Below, piece after piece: positions 24,309 through 33,884 of a stretch of DNA of 64,000 nucleotides. Under the pieces are notes generated by a model. The model ran no database searches. It saw only the letters and a list, made by a program, of their open reading frames with translations, and was not told the DNA's origin. This stretch comes from JBEKTY01 sp049515555 (GTDB lineage Bacteria > Planctomycetota > Planctomycetia > Pirellulales > Thermoguttaceae): positions 41,769-105,768 of the forward strand of contig JBEKTY010000004.1 of NCBI GenBank assembly GCA_049515555.1, in the 5' to 3' direction. The translations under genes and the position numbers were made by a program. Positions within the stretch are counted from its first letter, which is position 1. Every line of letters starts with the position of its first letter.

Positions 24309-26477
24309 GTGAAGTGCACCAAGATCGTGGGCCTGGTTCTCGCGGTTGGGCTGGCCGCGACGGCGGAGATACAGGCGGCGCAGCAGCCGCTGCGGGTGTT
24401 GTTCGTCGGCGGCGACTGGAAGGCGCAGTTGCCCAATTACCAGGGCACCACGCCCCTGCGCGGTCATTTCATCCGCCGGGAGGTCGACAAGGCGGCCCCG
24501 GGCCGATTCGCCTTCACCCTCTGGACGAGCTACGAATTGCTCCAGTACGGCGACGCGGAAGCGCTCAAGCCTTTCGACGTGATCGTCGTCGGCGACACGA
24601 TGGGGCAGAGCGTCATGCCGCGATTGGTCCGCGGTCTGACGACGTTCGTCGAAGGCGGCGGCGGCTTTCTGTACTGCGACAACCACAAGGCATTCAGCTT
24701 CAACACGCGGGAGCTGAGCTTCGACGAAGTGCTGCCGATCGAGGTGGTGCCGTTCCGCCCGTACGACGAAGGCTCGCAGCCGGTTTGCAGCGAGAAACCG
24801 CTGGCGGTGCGGCCCGCTGCGCCGCAGCATCCCGTGATGCGGGGGCTCGATTGGGGCAGCGCCCCGCCGCTTCAGGCGGCCCGCTACGGCAAGCTCAAGC
24901 CCGGCGCGGCCGTGCTGGCCCGCTCGCCCGGCGGCAAGGAGATTTGGGTCGCCTGGGAGAAAGGCCGGGGCCGCGCGATATGGCTCGGCGGCGTTCTGGC
25001 CAACGACGAGCTCTCCGAGGATTTTGCCAAGTGGCCGGCCTTCGGAAAGTTCTACTCGCAACTGCTGGCCTGGCTGGGCGAGAAGTCAACCTATGCCCGG
25101 CCGGGGCTGCGGGATGCAACCGCCGGCGGATCGCTGCAGGTCGATCCGGCGCAGCCGGGACCGCCCGTCATCGCCGCGCACTTCGGCATCCACGGCCAGG
25201 AATCAAGCGGCAGCGGCGACGCCATGCAGGGCGCAGACCTGGCCCTGTACCAGGCGTTGAACCTCGAGGGCACGTTCGCCCGCACCGGCATCGCCTCGCC
25301 CGGCGACTACGTGGCCAAGGGCAAGGGCGGCCAGTTCGACTTCGTCGACGACGGTGCGGACCTGACCCGCTTCGACGCGGCGAAGTACGATTTCAAGCGC
25401 TGCGACGCGGTGCTGGACGATTGCCGGCGCATCGCCGCACGGCCCATTACGCTGGCCTGGTGCCCGTGGTTCGGCCCCCATTGGCCCGAGCCGAAGCGCT
25501 ATACGAAGTACTTCGCCGCCTTCCTGGAGCACGCCGGCGGCCGGCCCGGCGCGCAGCAATACGGTCCGCGCGTCGATTACTTCGAGATCATGAACGAGCC
25601 GAACCTGTATCCGGCCGCCGAGGCGCTTCCGCGCTACACGGATTTCTTCAACTACTCGAGCGCCGCCCTGCGGCAGCGATTCCCGACAGTCAAGTTCGGC
25701 TGCGGCGGGTTCTTCGAGTGGAGCTATCTCCAGCGGGTCATCGACCGCTGCGGCCGGAACCTGGACTGGATCAGCCGGCATCCCTACGGGCACACCGGCG
25801 AGGCGGTCTTCTATCTCCAGGACCAGTACGCCGCCCACGCCAAATCGAAGGGCCTGGCCAAGCTGAAGTTCATCATTACGGAATGGGACTTCTGGATCTA
25901 CGGCCCGCCGGCCTTCGACTACATCATGATGCGCTGGAAACCGCTCATCGAGCACGCCGACTCCTGCCTGGGCACGCTGCACTATCGCTGGCGGGAGTAC
26001 GCCGAGGGCGGATACGTCTTCGGCCTCCACGGCGAGTTCGACCAGCGCTACGGCGAGCTGCCGCCGGAGTGGCCCAACCCGGGCAAGAACAAGCCCATCA
26101 CCTACCGCTACAACGCCTTCTGGCTGATGCGGAACTGCCGCGGGCCGCAACTGCCCGTCCAGCTTGATATCCCCGAGCTGGCCGGCGCCGAGAGCACCCA
26201 CGCCTACGCGGTGGCCACCTGCGACGGCAAGCGATTCAACGTCGTGATCTACCACGGGTATCCCTACCAGGACCTGAAGCTGGGCAAGACGTACAACAGG
26301 TTGAAGGTCCGCATCCAGACGCCGATCCCGGCGCAGGTCAAGGGGCGGCAACTGACCGTCGCCCGGGCGGATTGCCGCCAGACCCACGAGGCGCCGGCCC
26401 GCACCATCGCCGGCAACACCTTGGACCTCGAGCTGGAGATCCCCAGCCTCAGCGGCGTGTCGCTCACCGTGCAGTAA
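24309..26477 (+). CDS. Secreted GATase-like domain fused to a clan GH-A glycoside hydrolase
   Basis: The 722-residue product uses a GTG start at 24309 with AAGGAG nine bases upstream, followed by a signal peptide (IVGLVLAVGLAATAEIQA). Residues about 30-265 resemble a class-I glutamine-amidotransferase/ThuA-like fold (LRVLFVGGDW, then FDVIVVGDTM, then FVEGGGGFLYC), with no clear catalytic Cys-His-Glu. Residues about 285-600 form a TIM-barrel hydrolase. EIMNEPN (Glu430) is the likely acid/base and FIITEWDFW (Glu525) the likely nucleophile, the pair expected of clan GH-A. A beta-sandwich follows to the end. It probably cleaves a plant or algal polysaccharide outside the cytoplasm; family number and substrate are not clear. 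It leads an operon with the next two genes. Confidence 0.83.
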   Translation: MKCTKIVGLVLAVGLAATAEIQAAQQPLRVLFVGGDWKAQLPNYQGTTPLRGHFIRREVDKAAPGRFAFTLWTSYELLQYGDAEALKPFDVIVVGDTMGQSVMPRLVRGLTTFVEGGGGFLYCDNHKAFSFNTRELSFDEVLPIEVVPFRPYDEGSQPVCSEKPLAVRPAAPQHPVMRGLDWGSAPPLQAARYGKLKPGAAVLARSPGGKEIWVAWEKGRGRAIWLGGVLANDELSEDFAKWPAFGKFYSQLLAWLGEKSTYARPGLRDATAGGSLQVDPAQPGPPVIAAHFGIHGQESSGSGDAMQGADLALYQALNLEGTFARTGIASPGDYVAKGKGGQFDFVDDGADLTRFDAAKYDFKRCDAVLDDCRRIAARPITLAWCPWFGPHWPEPKRYTKYFAAFLEHAGGRPGAQQYGPRVDYFEIMNEPNLYPAAEALPRYTDFFNYSSAALRQRFPTVKFGCGGFFEWSYLQRVIDRCGRNLDWISRHPYGHTGEAVFYLQDQYAAHAKSKGLAKLKFIITEWDFWIYGPPAFDYIMMRWKPLIEHADSCLGTLHYRWREYAEGGYVFGLHGEFDQRYGELPPEWPNPGKNKPITYRYNAFWLMRNCRGPQLPVQLDIPELAGAESTHAYAVATCDGKRFNVVIYHGYPYQDLKLGKTYNRLKVRIQTPIPAQVKGRQLTVARADCRQTHEAPARTIAGNTLDLELEIPSLSGVSLTVQ

Positions 26478-26512
26478 AGGGGCAATTCAATACCGGGATG
26501 GAGGATTTCCGA

Positions 26513-28399
26513 ATGAGCCGCGGAATCGGAATCAGGCCCGCATGGCCGGCGGTGTGGATCATGCTCCTGGGCAGCATGGCGCGGGCCGATAGCCCTTCGG
26601 CCGGCCCGGCGGTCGGCGCGTGGGAGCTGCCGCGCGGCGGGGGATTGCAGGCCTCGGACCTCGCTTTGCGACAAGGCTGGAGGCCGCTGCCGCCGGGAGC
26701 CGCCAAGGGCCCCTTGGCCGGCGGCCTGGCCCTCGAGAACCAGGCCCTCGTCGTGCTGCTTCCCGCGGGTGGAACGCAGATTGTGCTGCTCGCCAAGGGC
26801 GCGGGCAAGGCCGCCGGCGTGCGGCAGGCGCTCACGCTTTTGGGCCGCCGTGACGAGCCGGCCGGCGGACTGCATGACATCCAAGTCGTCGATTACGACG
26901 AGGGCGAGGCCGTCGTGGGCTTCGCCGCCGGCGAAGTCCAGGCCCGGCTGAAGCTGGGGCTCGGCAAGTGCTTCGTCGAGCTGCTGCCCGGCAAGGGCGC
27001 CGCCGCCGTGCAGCTTCGCGGCCGGACGCGGTTCGCGTTCATCCCCGATTTCTTCGGCAACGACGTGCTTTTCGATGCGCAAGAGACCGCGGCGGCCAAG
27101 GTGTTCGCCCCGGCCGAGAACTTCATCGTCAGTCTGGTCGAGGGCCATGCGGCGCTCAGCATGCTGACCTGGCCCAAGGACGGCGGCGAGGAGGTGCTCC
27201 TGCTGTGCGAAGGCGCGGGGGCCGATCGCCGCTTCGCCGCCACGCAAGTGAGCTTCAACGGCAAGAGCGTCTTCGCGGCCGTCGTGGCGCGGGAAGAGAC
27301 CTGGTTCGAGAAGGACCTCCGCACGGCCCGGAAGGATGCCACGCTGGTGGTCGAAGGTTGGCAGCCGCCGTTCCCCGCCAAGTGGATGACGCTGCTGGTC
27401 AAGCGGCCGGCCGTGGGGGCCGCCTCGGGCATCGCCTCCGAGACGCTGCCGGTGCCGCTCCTGCCCCGGGAGGGCGACACGCCCTATAGCGACGTCTACG
27501 TGCATCCCCACGTGCCCAGTTGGTTCTCGGGCGGCCAGTGGCGGCTGCACCTGGAATCGAGCCTGACCCACATGATGACCCACAAGAAAGTCGTCCTGCC
27601 CGAGTTCCTGCTGGCCATCAACTACCCCCGCGACCGCCTGAAGCAGACGCCCCTGGACGCCTTGACGCTGGTAGACGTGATGCGCGACACGCTGGGGACG
27701 GGACCCTGCGAGTACATTCTCGACCTGGAAGGGCTGAACAAGACCCGCAGCACGGGCGCGGCGGGCACGGGCAAGCCCACGGCTTCGGCCACCTGCTCGG
27801 AGCGCGGGGGGCTGGTCTTCTACTACCTGGGCGAGCGCTCGGAAAGCCCCCGCCGCGACGACCCGCTCATGCTCACCGACGAGGCCCTGACCTCGATCGA
27901 GAAGATCAAAGACTTCCTCGACGCGGCCTACGCGCGGATCCAGGAGTACCTGTCCTGGTCCGACGAGATCGTCCGCGTGGCCGAGCAATCCGGGGCCCGC
28001 AATCCCCAGGCCCGCGACCTGGCTGGCCGCATAATCCCTATCGCCCGCCAGATGCGCGAGCTGTGGCAGACGATGGTCGAGCACGACAAGCCGTGTGTCC
28101 ATCCGCAGGAGTGGCGCATGGCCCTGGACCAGTGCAAAGACCTGGTACGCCAAGGCGCGCCGGACCTGGGCAACCGCATCCGCGAGTTCGATCCGCAGAT
28201 GCGCGGGGCGGGCGAAGAGGTGGACGGCGGCATGCAGGCCTGCCGCCTGATCGTCAAGCGAATCCGCCAGGAGGCGGCCGTAGTGGGCTCCGACGACCCG
28301 GCGGCACTGAAGCTGGCGGCCGACATCCGCCGCCGCTGCCGCGACATCCTGCGGAACAAGCATTACAAAGAAGGCGACAGCGTGAGGCTGGGAGAGTAG
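26513..28399 (+). CDS. Secreted protein of unknown function in the GH-A operon
   Basis: The 628-residue product starts MSRGIGIRPAWPAVWIMLLGSMARA, a signal peptide, with GGAGG about eight bases before the ATG. It follows the hydrolase gene by 35 bp and precedes the next gene by 14 bp. The N-terminal half is beta-rich (GGLALENQALVVLLPAGG, EAVVGFAAGEVQARLKLG), like a sugar-binding or sandwich domain. The C-terminal part (from about residue 440) is helical, with EALTSIEKIKDFLDAAYARIQEYL and RRCRDILRNKHY. I recognise no family or catalytic motif. By position it may process or bind the same polysaccharide. Confidence 0.75.
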   Translation: MSRGIGIRPAWPAVWIMLLGSMARADSPSAGPAVGAWELPRGGGLQASDLALRQGWRPLPPGAAKGPLAGGLALENQALVVLLPAGGTQIVLLAKGAGKAAGVRQALTLLGRRDEPAGGLHDIQVVDYDEGEAVVGFAAGEVQARLKLGLGKCFVELLPGKGAAAVQLRGRTRFAFIPDFFGNDVLFDAQETAAAKVFAPAENFIVSLVEGHAALSMLTWPKDGGEEVLLLCEGAGADRRFAATQVSFNGKSVFAAVVAREETWFEKDLRTARKDATLVVEGWQPPFPAKWMTLLVKRPAVGAASGIASETLPVPLLPREGDTPYSDVYVHPHVPSWFSGGQWRLHLESSLTHMMTHKKVVLPEFLLAINYPRDRLKQTPLDALTLVDVMRDTLGTGPCEYILDLEGLNKTRSTGAAGTGKPTASATCSERGGLVFYYLGERSESPRRDDPLMLTDEALTSIEKIKDFLDAAYARIQEYLSWSDEIVRVAEQSGARNPQARDLAGRIIPIARQMRELWQTMVEHDKPCVHPQEWRMALDQCKDLVRQGAPDLGNRIREFDPQMRGAGEEVDGGMQACRLIVKRIRQEAAVVGSDDPAALKLAADIRRRCRDILRNKHYKEGDSVRLGE

Positions 28400-28413
28400 G
28401 AAGGACACGAACC

Positions 28414-30111
28414 ATGATCGCCAGACGGGCAACTGATCGCGGCATGGAAAGTAGCAGGCACACTCCGTGTGTCGTCCGCCATACATTCTTCCGCTTCAGC
28501 GGACGGCACACGGAGTGTGCCTGCTACCTTGGCGCCGCCCGTGAATGGTTGCCCACACGTTATCCACTTGCGGCAGGCTACGCGGCGGCGTGGTTGATTG
28601 CTGCATCGCTCTTCACCACCGCTCCGGGCCTGGCCGCGGCAACCGACGACGTTCGGCAAGCCGCCCTGCTCGCCGCCGAGCGGCGCGCGGCGGAGATCAC
28701 CGAGCGCTTTGCCAGGACCTGGGCCAACTACACAATCGCCGAAGAGTGGTCGCGCACCGATCCCGCGCGGGCCGCCGATCTGGCCGATCAGCTCCAGTCC
28801 TGGACCGCGAAGCGCGACTTGTTGTCGGTGGTGATGGTTGCCTGGGGCCGGGCCGACCCCAAGGCGGCCGGCGACTGGGGCCTGCGGTTCAAAGAGCGAA
28901 CCCAAGGCACGCTGGACCAGCGGAACACGGCCTTGCGCTACGCCGTGCTGGGCATGGTCGCCAGCGATCCGAAACTTGCCGCGGAGCTCATCTGGAAGCA
29001 CCTCGAGGAGGAACAGTGGGGCGGAACGCCCCGCACCGCGCCCATGGAGGTTGCCCGTGAGCTGGCCAAGACCGATCCCGCCGCGGCGCTGGCGATGGCC
29101 GAGAAGATCACCCCCTATGAGCCCTTTCGGGTAGACGCGCTGCGCGGCGTGCTGCGCGAGTGGGCCCGCAAGGACCCGGCGGCCGCCCGGGCCGCGTTGG
29201 GCTCGCGCCCGGAGGCCGACTTCCGGAAGGCCTTTCCCCGCGATCTGGCCGAGGGCTGGGCCAGCCGCGATCCGCACGCCGCCGCCGCTTACGCCAAGAC
29301 CATCGAGGACCGCTATACGAAGATCATGGCCCTGGCCCTGGTGGCCCGCCAGATGGCCGAGACCGATCCCCAGGGCGCCGCCGAGCTGTGCACGATCTTC
29401 GCGGCCTTGAACGTCGGCCCGTGGCACGAGCAGTTTCCGCGGCTGGGCCTGATCGTGGCCGAAGTCGGACGGGCATACGCGATTAAGGACCTCCACGCGG
29501 CCGCCGCCTGGGCCGATTCCTTGCCGGGCCAGCCCGGCGGCTGCCGCGCAAATGCCATCGACGGCGTAGCGGCGGGCTGGGCGGAAACAGACCCCCAGGC
29601 CGCATTGCAGTACTACACCGCGGCGGAAAAAAGCGGCGCCGGGCGCGACCGCCCGCGGGCCAATCGCGGCACGGGGGCCGCCTACCCGGCCATCGCCCGG
29701 CAATTGGCCCGCAGCGACGTTCCCGGCGCGCTTAAACTGCTATCCGCGAGCGAGAGCCTGGTCCTGAAAAGTCACGTAATCCACGATGTGGCCGTGGAGT
29801 TGTCGCGGCGTGACCCGGCGGCCGCCGCCGATCTGGTCCAGCGGTGGGCGGATCTGGTGGATTACTACGGCTACCGCAGCGGCGCCGCAGCGGTCGTGGC
29901 CGCGGCCTGGGCTGCTAAGAAACCGCAGCCAGCCGCGGCCTGGGCGGCCAAGCTCGACACGGACCGCGACCGGGCCGCCGCCCTGCGCGCTGTCGCCGCC
30001 GCGTGGGCCAAGCGCTCGCCGCCGGATGCCCTCGCCTGGGCCCAAGCGCTCCAAAATCCCCACGACGCGGTCTACGCCCTGGTCGGGGTGGCCGCCGGCG
30101 CCGAGAAATAG
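28414..30111 (+). CDS. Secreted helical-repeat protein with P2 element near its N-terminus
   Basis: The 565-residue product starts at ATG 28414 (GGAAGGA upstream). Ten N-terminal residues (MIARRATDRG) are followed by about 40 encoded by a P2 element, then by a signal-peptide-like stretch (YAAAWLIAASLFTTAPGLAAA). The rest is built from about ten to twelve repeats of roughly 30-35 residues with the theme W-A-x-x-D-P-x-A-A, for example ARTDPARAADLADQLQSW and ETDPQAALQYYTAAEK. These should stack as helical hairpins like TPR/HEAT arrays and serve in protein binding. The element sits before the export signal, which may now be read as an internal anchor or be impaired. Third gene of the operon. Confidence 0.8.
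   Translation: MIARRATDRGMESSRHTPCVVRHTFFRFSGRHTECACYLGAAREWLPTRYPLAAGYAAAWLIAASLFTTAPGLAAATDDVRQAALLAAERRAAEITERFARTWANYTIAEEWSRTDPARAADLADQLQSWTAKRDLLSVVMVAWGRADPKAAGDWGLRFKERTQGTLDQRNTALRYAVLGMVASDPKLAAELIWKHLEEEQWGGTPRTAPMEVARELAKTDPAAALAMAEKITPYEPFRVDALRGVLREWARKDPAAARAALGSRPEADFRKAFPRDLAEGWASRDPHAAAAYAKTIEDRYTKIMALALVARQMAETDPQGAAELCTIFAALNVGPWHEQFPRLGLIVAEVGRAYAIKDLHAAAAWADSLPGQPGGCRANAIDGVAAGWAETDPQAALQYYTAAEKSGAGRDRPRANRGTGAAYPAIARQLARSDVPGALKLLSASESLVLKSHVIHDVAVELSRRDPAAAADLVQRWADLVDYYGYRSGAAAVVAAAWAAKKPQPAAAWAAKLDTDRDRAAALRAVAAAWAKRSPPDALAWAQALQNPHDAVYALVGVAAGAEK
28429..28550 (+). mobile_element. P2 MITE-like element inside a coding region
   Basis: Core AGCAGGCACACTCCGTGTG with its complement, a short loop and degenerate terminal repeats (GGCAACTGATCGCGG and CCGTGAATGGTTGCC). 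It is read through in frame by the gene at 28414. No clear target duplication is seen. Confidence 0.83.
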
Positions 30112-30203
30112 AACTCACGCCGCCGCTCGCGGAAACTCCCGCGCGCCGTGCTTGCCGAGCGGCAGAGGCGATTCGGCAATCAACGCCTGCGGGGGTGATA
30201 GCC

Positions 30204-30311
30204 GGAATTATTCACCGAGGCTCGTAGTGACCCGATTTATCGGGTCTGGAGAGTGTGAACAGGTCAAGAACCGCATGAATGCGGTCACTACGAACCATTG
30301 GTGAATAATCC
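30204..30311. repeat. Palindromic repeat with GGAATTATTCACC ends
   Basis: Outer arms GGAATTATTCACC and GGTGAATAATCC, inner arms CTCGTAGTGACC and GGTCACTACGAA, then small inner hairpins. It lies between the ends of converging genes (30111 and 30383), so it may serve as a shared 3' structure. A single occurrence in this window. Confidence 0.85.
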
Positions 30312-30382
30312 AGGACGGCGGCAGCACGACGCCGGCCCCGCCCGGCACGCCACGGCGTCTTTTCCACCTCCGCTGGCTTGCT

Positions 30383-33300
30383 TCACTTGTCCGGCAGGAC
30401 CAGGGAGACGCGGAAGCCCAGGGCGTGGTCATGGGCTCCGGGCTCGTTGCTGCCACGGCTGGCGGGCCGGCAGCGCCACGCTGGGATATTCCAGCCACCG
30501 CCGCGGCTCACGCGGCCCGAGCCCACTCCGGGACCGCCCGGGTCATCCACAGGCGACTTCGCGTAATACTCCTTGTCATACCAGTCCTGGCACCACTCCC
30601 ACACGTTGCCGTGCATATCATACAATCCCCACGCGCCGGGCCGTTTGCCGCCTATCGCGTGCGGCGCGCCATCGGAATTGTCCTTGAACCATCCGCATTC
30701 GGAAAACGTCCCGTCTTCTGCGTCGGGGCGCGGGGGGCTCTCGAAGCCGTATTGACCCGTGCTCCCGGCGCGGCAGGCATACTCCCACTGCGCCTCGGAT
30801 GGCAGCCGATACGTTCGCCCCGCCGCCTTCTCCTCCGGCACCTCCGATAGTTTCCGGCAGAACTCCACCGCCTCGTTCCACGAGACGCTTTCCACCGGAA
30901 ACCGGTCCGTCCCCTGGCCGGCCATCCGCCCTCTGCTATTGCCGGTGGCCGAGAAATCACTGGGGTTAGTGCCCATTACCCGCTGGTATTCCGCCTGTGT
31001 GACCCCGTATATCCCCAGGTAGAAAGCCTTGGTAATCCGTACCCGATGCTGTGGCCCCTCACTCGGCAGGTGGTCCTTGTACCACGGGTCGTCGCCATGT
31101 GCCTCCAGTTCTTCTTCGATCAGTTCCTTGGGCGAGCCCATCTGGAACTCGCCCGGCGGGATGAGCACCAGCTTCATGCCGATGGAGTTGGTGATCTCGA
31201 CCGGCACGCCCAGGTGCTTGGCCCAGCCCGCTTGATGCTCCTTGGCTTTGGCGGCGTCGAAGGGGGCGACGGCGGGCGGGGGAGCGCCGGGCGGAAGATG
31301 CCATTTGCCATCGGTTCCGATCAGGGACTTGACGGCAGGGAGGGCGGTGGGGGCAACAGCAGGCGTTTGCGCCGCCGGTAGGGAGGACTCGGTATCCGGC
31401 ACTTTCTGCCGTCCGTCCGGCTTGTCCGCCAGGACTTGGAGGACACGCAAGCCCAGGTAGGTGCCACGTCGATCAGGCTCATCGCCGCAGCGGTCCGCCG
31501 ACCGGCAACCCCCGCCGCCGTTGCTCCAGCTACCGCCGCGATACACGCGGCGCGAGCCCGAGGGTGGTCCCATTGGGTCGCTTCCAAGTGACGCCTTATA
31601 GTAGTCCTGGCCAAACCAATCCGCACACCATTCCCACACGTTCCCGTGCATGTCGAAAAGCCCCCAGGCGTTCGGCTTCTTGCCGCCCACCGGATGCGTC
31701 TTCTGCTCCGAATTGTCTTTGTACCACCCGTACTCATTCAGCCCCAACTCGCTGTCCCCAAAGAACCACAAGCTCGTGCTGCCTGCGCGACACGCATACT
31801 CCCACTGCGCCTCGGTCGGCAATCGGTAACTCCCCTGCGGCAAACCACACTTCTCGCCCAGCTTCTTCAAGAAGTCCTGGCAATCGTTCCAAGTAACATT
31901 CTCCACCGGGTTCGTCGGCCCCTTGAATGAGCTTAGGCTGCCGAGCATGACCTGCTCCCACTCCTCCTGCGTCACCTCGTACTTGCCAAGGTAAAACGGT
32001 TTCGTGATGGTCACCCTGTGGGCCTCACCGCCCTCGCCCATCGTGAACTCCCCAGGCGGGATTAGCACTAGCTTCATGCCAATGGCATTGGTCGTCTCCT
32101 TCGGAACGCCGAGATACCTGGCCCAAGCCTCCTGGTGCTTTCGTGCCTGCTTTGCGTCGAACGGCGCAACGGCCAGCGGGGGTGGCTTGAGCGTGACCTT
32201 GACCTTCACCTGGCCGCCCCGCGTGACCGTGATCGTGCGCGAGTCAAGCAGGAACTGGTCGTCGCCGCCCTGGACTGCAAGTTCGTAATTACCGGGGGCG
32301 AGACTGAGCGTCCAACCACACATCGCATCCGCCACTTGAACTTTCTCCCCGCCCTGGCTGACGGCCACTTGTACGTCCTTGCCAAGATTCTCGTCGATCT
32401 CGACCACCAGCGTCCCGTGACGCAGGGTGAGCGTCAGCACAATTTCCAGCAGCAAAACCAAACCGCCCACGAGTCCCAGTAGCACCAGCGGCTTGCGGCG
32501 GACTATGGCGACCGTGCCAAGAGCTTTGCTGAGGACGTTCGACCCGGTGTCCCGTTGGGAAAGGGCGCTCCCGGACCCTAATGTAGCCGGCACACTCCGT
32601 GTGCCGGTTTTTGCCGGCGGCACACGGAGTGTGCCGGATACATTTTGCCGGTCTTCCTGCAAGAACGCCAGGCTCTGGGCCAAGGCCGAACTGGATGGCT
32701 CTTCCGGCGTTCGGGGAGCCGACCTACCCGACGAGACACCCAGAATTGCCTCCAGCTCGGCCACCACCTCGGCCATCGACTGCTGGCGGTCTTCGGGCTG
32801 CTTGGCCACCATCTTCTGAAATAACGAGTCCAACTCTGCGGGTACGTCCGGTCTGGCCTGGCAGAGGGACGGGATTGGGGCCTCGCGGTGTGCCAACAGG
32901 ATCTGCATCAGCGACTCGCCACGATAGGGCGGCTCGCCGGTCAGGAGCCGATACAGCGTGCAGCCCAAGGCATAGATGTCAGCCCGATGATCGGCAGTTC
33001 GACTGTCGAAGGCCTGCTCGGGGGCCATGTAATCGCAGGTGCCCATCACCTGGCCCGTGGCAGTCAACCGCTCCGGGCCGCCCATGGCCGCCTCGGTCCC
33101 GGTAATGCGAGCCAGCCCCATGTCGAGGATCTTGACCGCCCCGCTCTTGCTCAAGAGCAAGTTGCCCGGCTTGATGTCGCGGTGGACGATGCCCTGCTCA
33201 TGGGCATATTGAAGTCCGCGGGCTGCTTGGAGGACGCATTCGACCGCCTGGGAGACCGGCAGCGGCCCGTGTTCCTTGACCACCGTGGCCAGATCGTGGC

Positions 33301-33763
33301 CCTCGACGTACTCCATGATGAGGCAATGGAGGCTGCCCTGTTGGCGGGCGTCGTAGGCGGTGACGATGTTGGGGTGCATCAGCTTGGCGGCAGCTTTCAC
33401 CTCGCGGTAGAACCGCTCGATGGCCCCGGGCGATTTCATGGCCGTATCGGGCAGGAACTTGACCGCCACCACGCGATCCATCCGCCGGTGCTGGGCCTTC
33501 AGCACCACGCCCATGCCGCCCTCGCCGATCTTGTCCAGCACGACGTATTCGTCGAAGACCAGCGACTGAGCTTTGCCCTCGTAAACCGCTTTGGCCTGGT
33601 ACTTGGTGATCTTGCCGGCCCGGTACAAGACTGTAACCAACGCCTGGACATCGCGGGGCCGCTGGTCCGGCGGCAGGCTGTCGTGGAAGGCCGAGATTTC
33701 GGCCGCCGACATGAGGCCGCTTTGTGTCAGCCGCTCGATGAACTGCTCGACTGTGACCGCCAT
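30383..33763 (-). CDS. Transmembrane Ser/Thr kinase with two C-terminal SUMF1-like domains
   Basis: This 1126-residue protein has an N-terminal helical segment to about 70. The Hanks-type kinase domain is at about 74-350, with P-loop GEGGMG (80-85), Lys102, HRD Asp196 and DMG (214-216, in place of DFG). A transmembrane helix near 425-447 is followed by a small beta domain. Two formylglycine-generating-enzyme-like domains then lie at about 555-790 and 850-1126, each with the MHGNVWEWC motif and a GGSW/GGGW end. Both domains keep only one of the cysteines near CRSADR/CRPASR. They lack the neighbouring pair needed for FGE catalysis, so they are probably binding domains facing out. A 63 bp P2-type palindrome encodes residues about 374-394 between kinase and membrane helix. 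It may be a surface sensor kinase. Confidence 0.9.
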   Translation of the reverse strand: MAVTVEQFIERLTQSGLMSAAEISAFHDSLPPDQRPRDVQALVTVLYRAGKITKYQAKAVYEGKAQSLVFDEYVVLDKIGEGGMGVVLKAQHRRMDRVVAVKFLPDTAMKSPGAIERFYREVKAAAKLMHPNIVTAYDARQQGSLHCLIMEYVEGHDLATVVKEHGPLPVSQAVECVLQAARGLQYAHEQGIVHRDIKPGNLLLSKSGAVKILDMGLARITGTEAAMGGPERLTATGQVMGTCDYMAPEQAFDSRTADHRADIYALGCTLYRLLTGEPPYRGESLMQILLAHREAPIPSLCQARPDVPAELDSLFQKMVAKQPEDRQQSMAEVVAELEAILGVSSGRSAPRTPEEPSSSALAQSLAFLQEDRQNVSGTLRVPPAKTGTRSVPATLGSGSALSQRDTGSNVLSKALGTVAIVRRKPLVLLGLVGGLVLLLEIVLTLTLRHGTLVVEIDENLGKDVQVAVSQGGEKVQVADAMCGWTLSLAPGNYELAVQGGDDQFLLDSRTITVTRGGQVKVKVTLKPPPLAVAPFDAKQARKHQEAWARYLGVPKETTNAIGMKLVLIPPGEFTMGEGGEAHRVTITKPFYLGKYEVTQEEWEQVMLGSLSSFKGPTNPVENVTWNDCQDFLKKLGEKCGLPQGSYRLPTEAQWEYACRAGSTSLWFFGDSELGLNEYGWYKDNSEQKTHPVGGKKPNAWGLFDMHGNVWEWCADWFGQDYYKASLGSDPMGPPSGSRRVYRGGSWSNGGGGCRSADRCGDEPDRRGTYLGLRVLQVLADKPDGRQKVPDTESSLPAAQTPAVAPTALPAVKSLIGTDGKWHLPPGAPPPAVAPFDAAKAKEHQAGWAKHLGVPVEITNSIGMKLVLIPPGEFQMGSPKELIEEELEAHGDDPWYKDHLPSEGPQHRVRITKAFYLGIYGVTQAEYQRVMGTNPSDFSATGNSRGRMAGQGTDRFPVESVSWNEAVEFCRKLSEVPEEKAAGRTYRLPSEAQWEYACRAGSTGQYGFESPPRPDAEDGTFSECGWFKDNSDGAPHAIGGKRPGAWGLYDMHGNVWEWCQDWYDKEYYAKSPVDDPGGPGVGSGRVSRGGGWNIPAWRCRPASRGSNEPGAHDHALGFRVSLVLPDK
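32581..32643. repeat. P2-type palindrome, exactly 63 bp, in-frame inside the kinase gene
   Basis: Arms ATGTAGCCGGCACACTCCG and its near-complement ending CCGGATACAT, loop GTTTTTGCCGG. The length is 21 codons, so the frame is kept. It encodes a juxtamembrane linker. Confidence 0.83.
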
Positions 33764-33884
33764 CCACAGGCCCCGCCACCGGACCGCTGGGGTACGACCA
33801 TGTTTCTAGTGTACACAGACGCCGAAAACGGCGAAAGCCCCAGTTACGGATGGACGGCGAGCATGGCGCAGGTGGCGTCGGTAG

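Noticed and set aside
30383..33763. Active formylglycine-generating enzyme
   Set aside because: The cysteine pair needed for catalysis is not seen in either SUMF1-like domain and no sulfatase gene is nearby.
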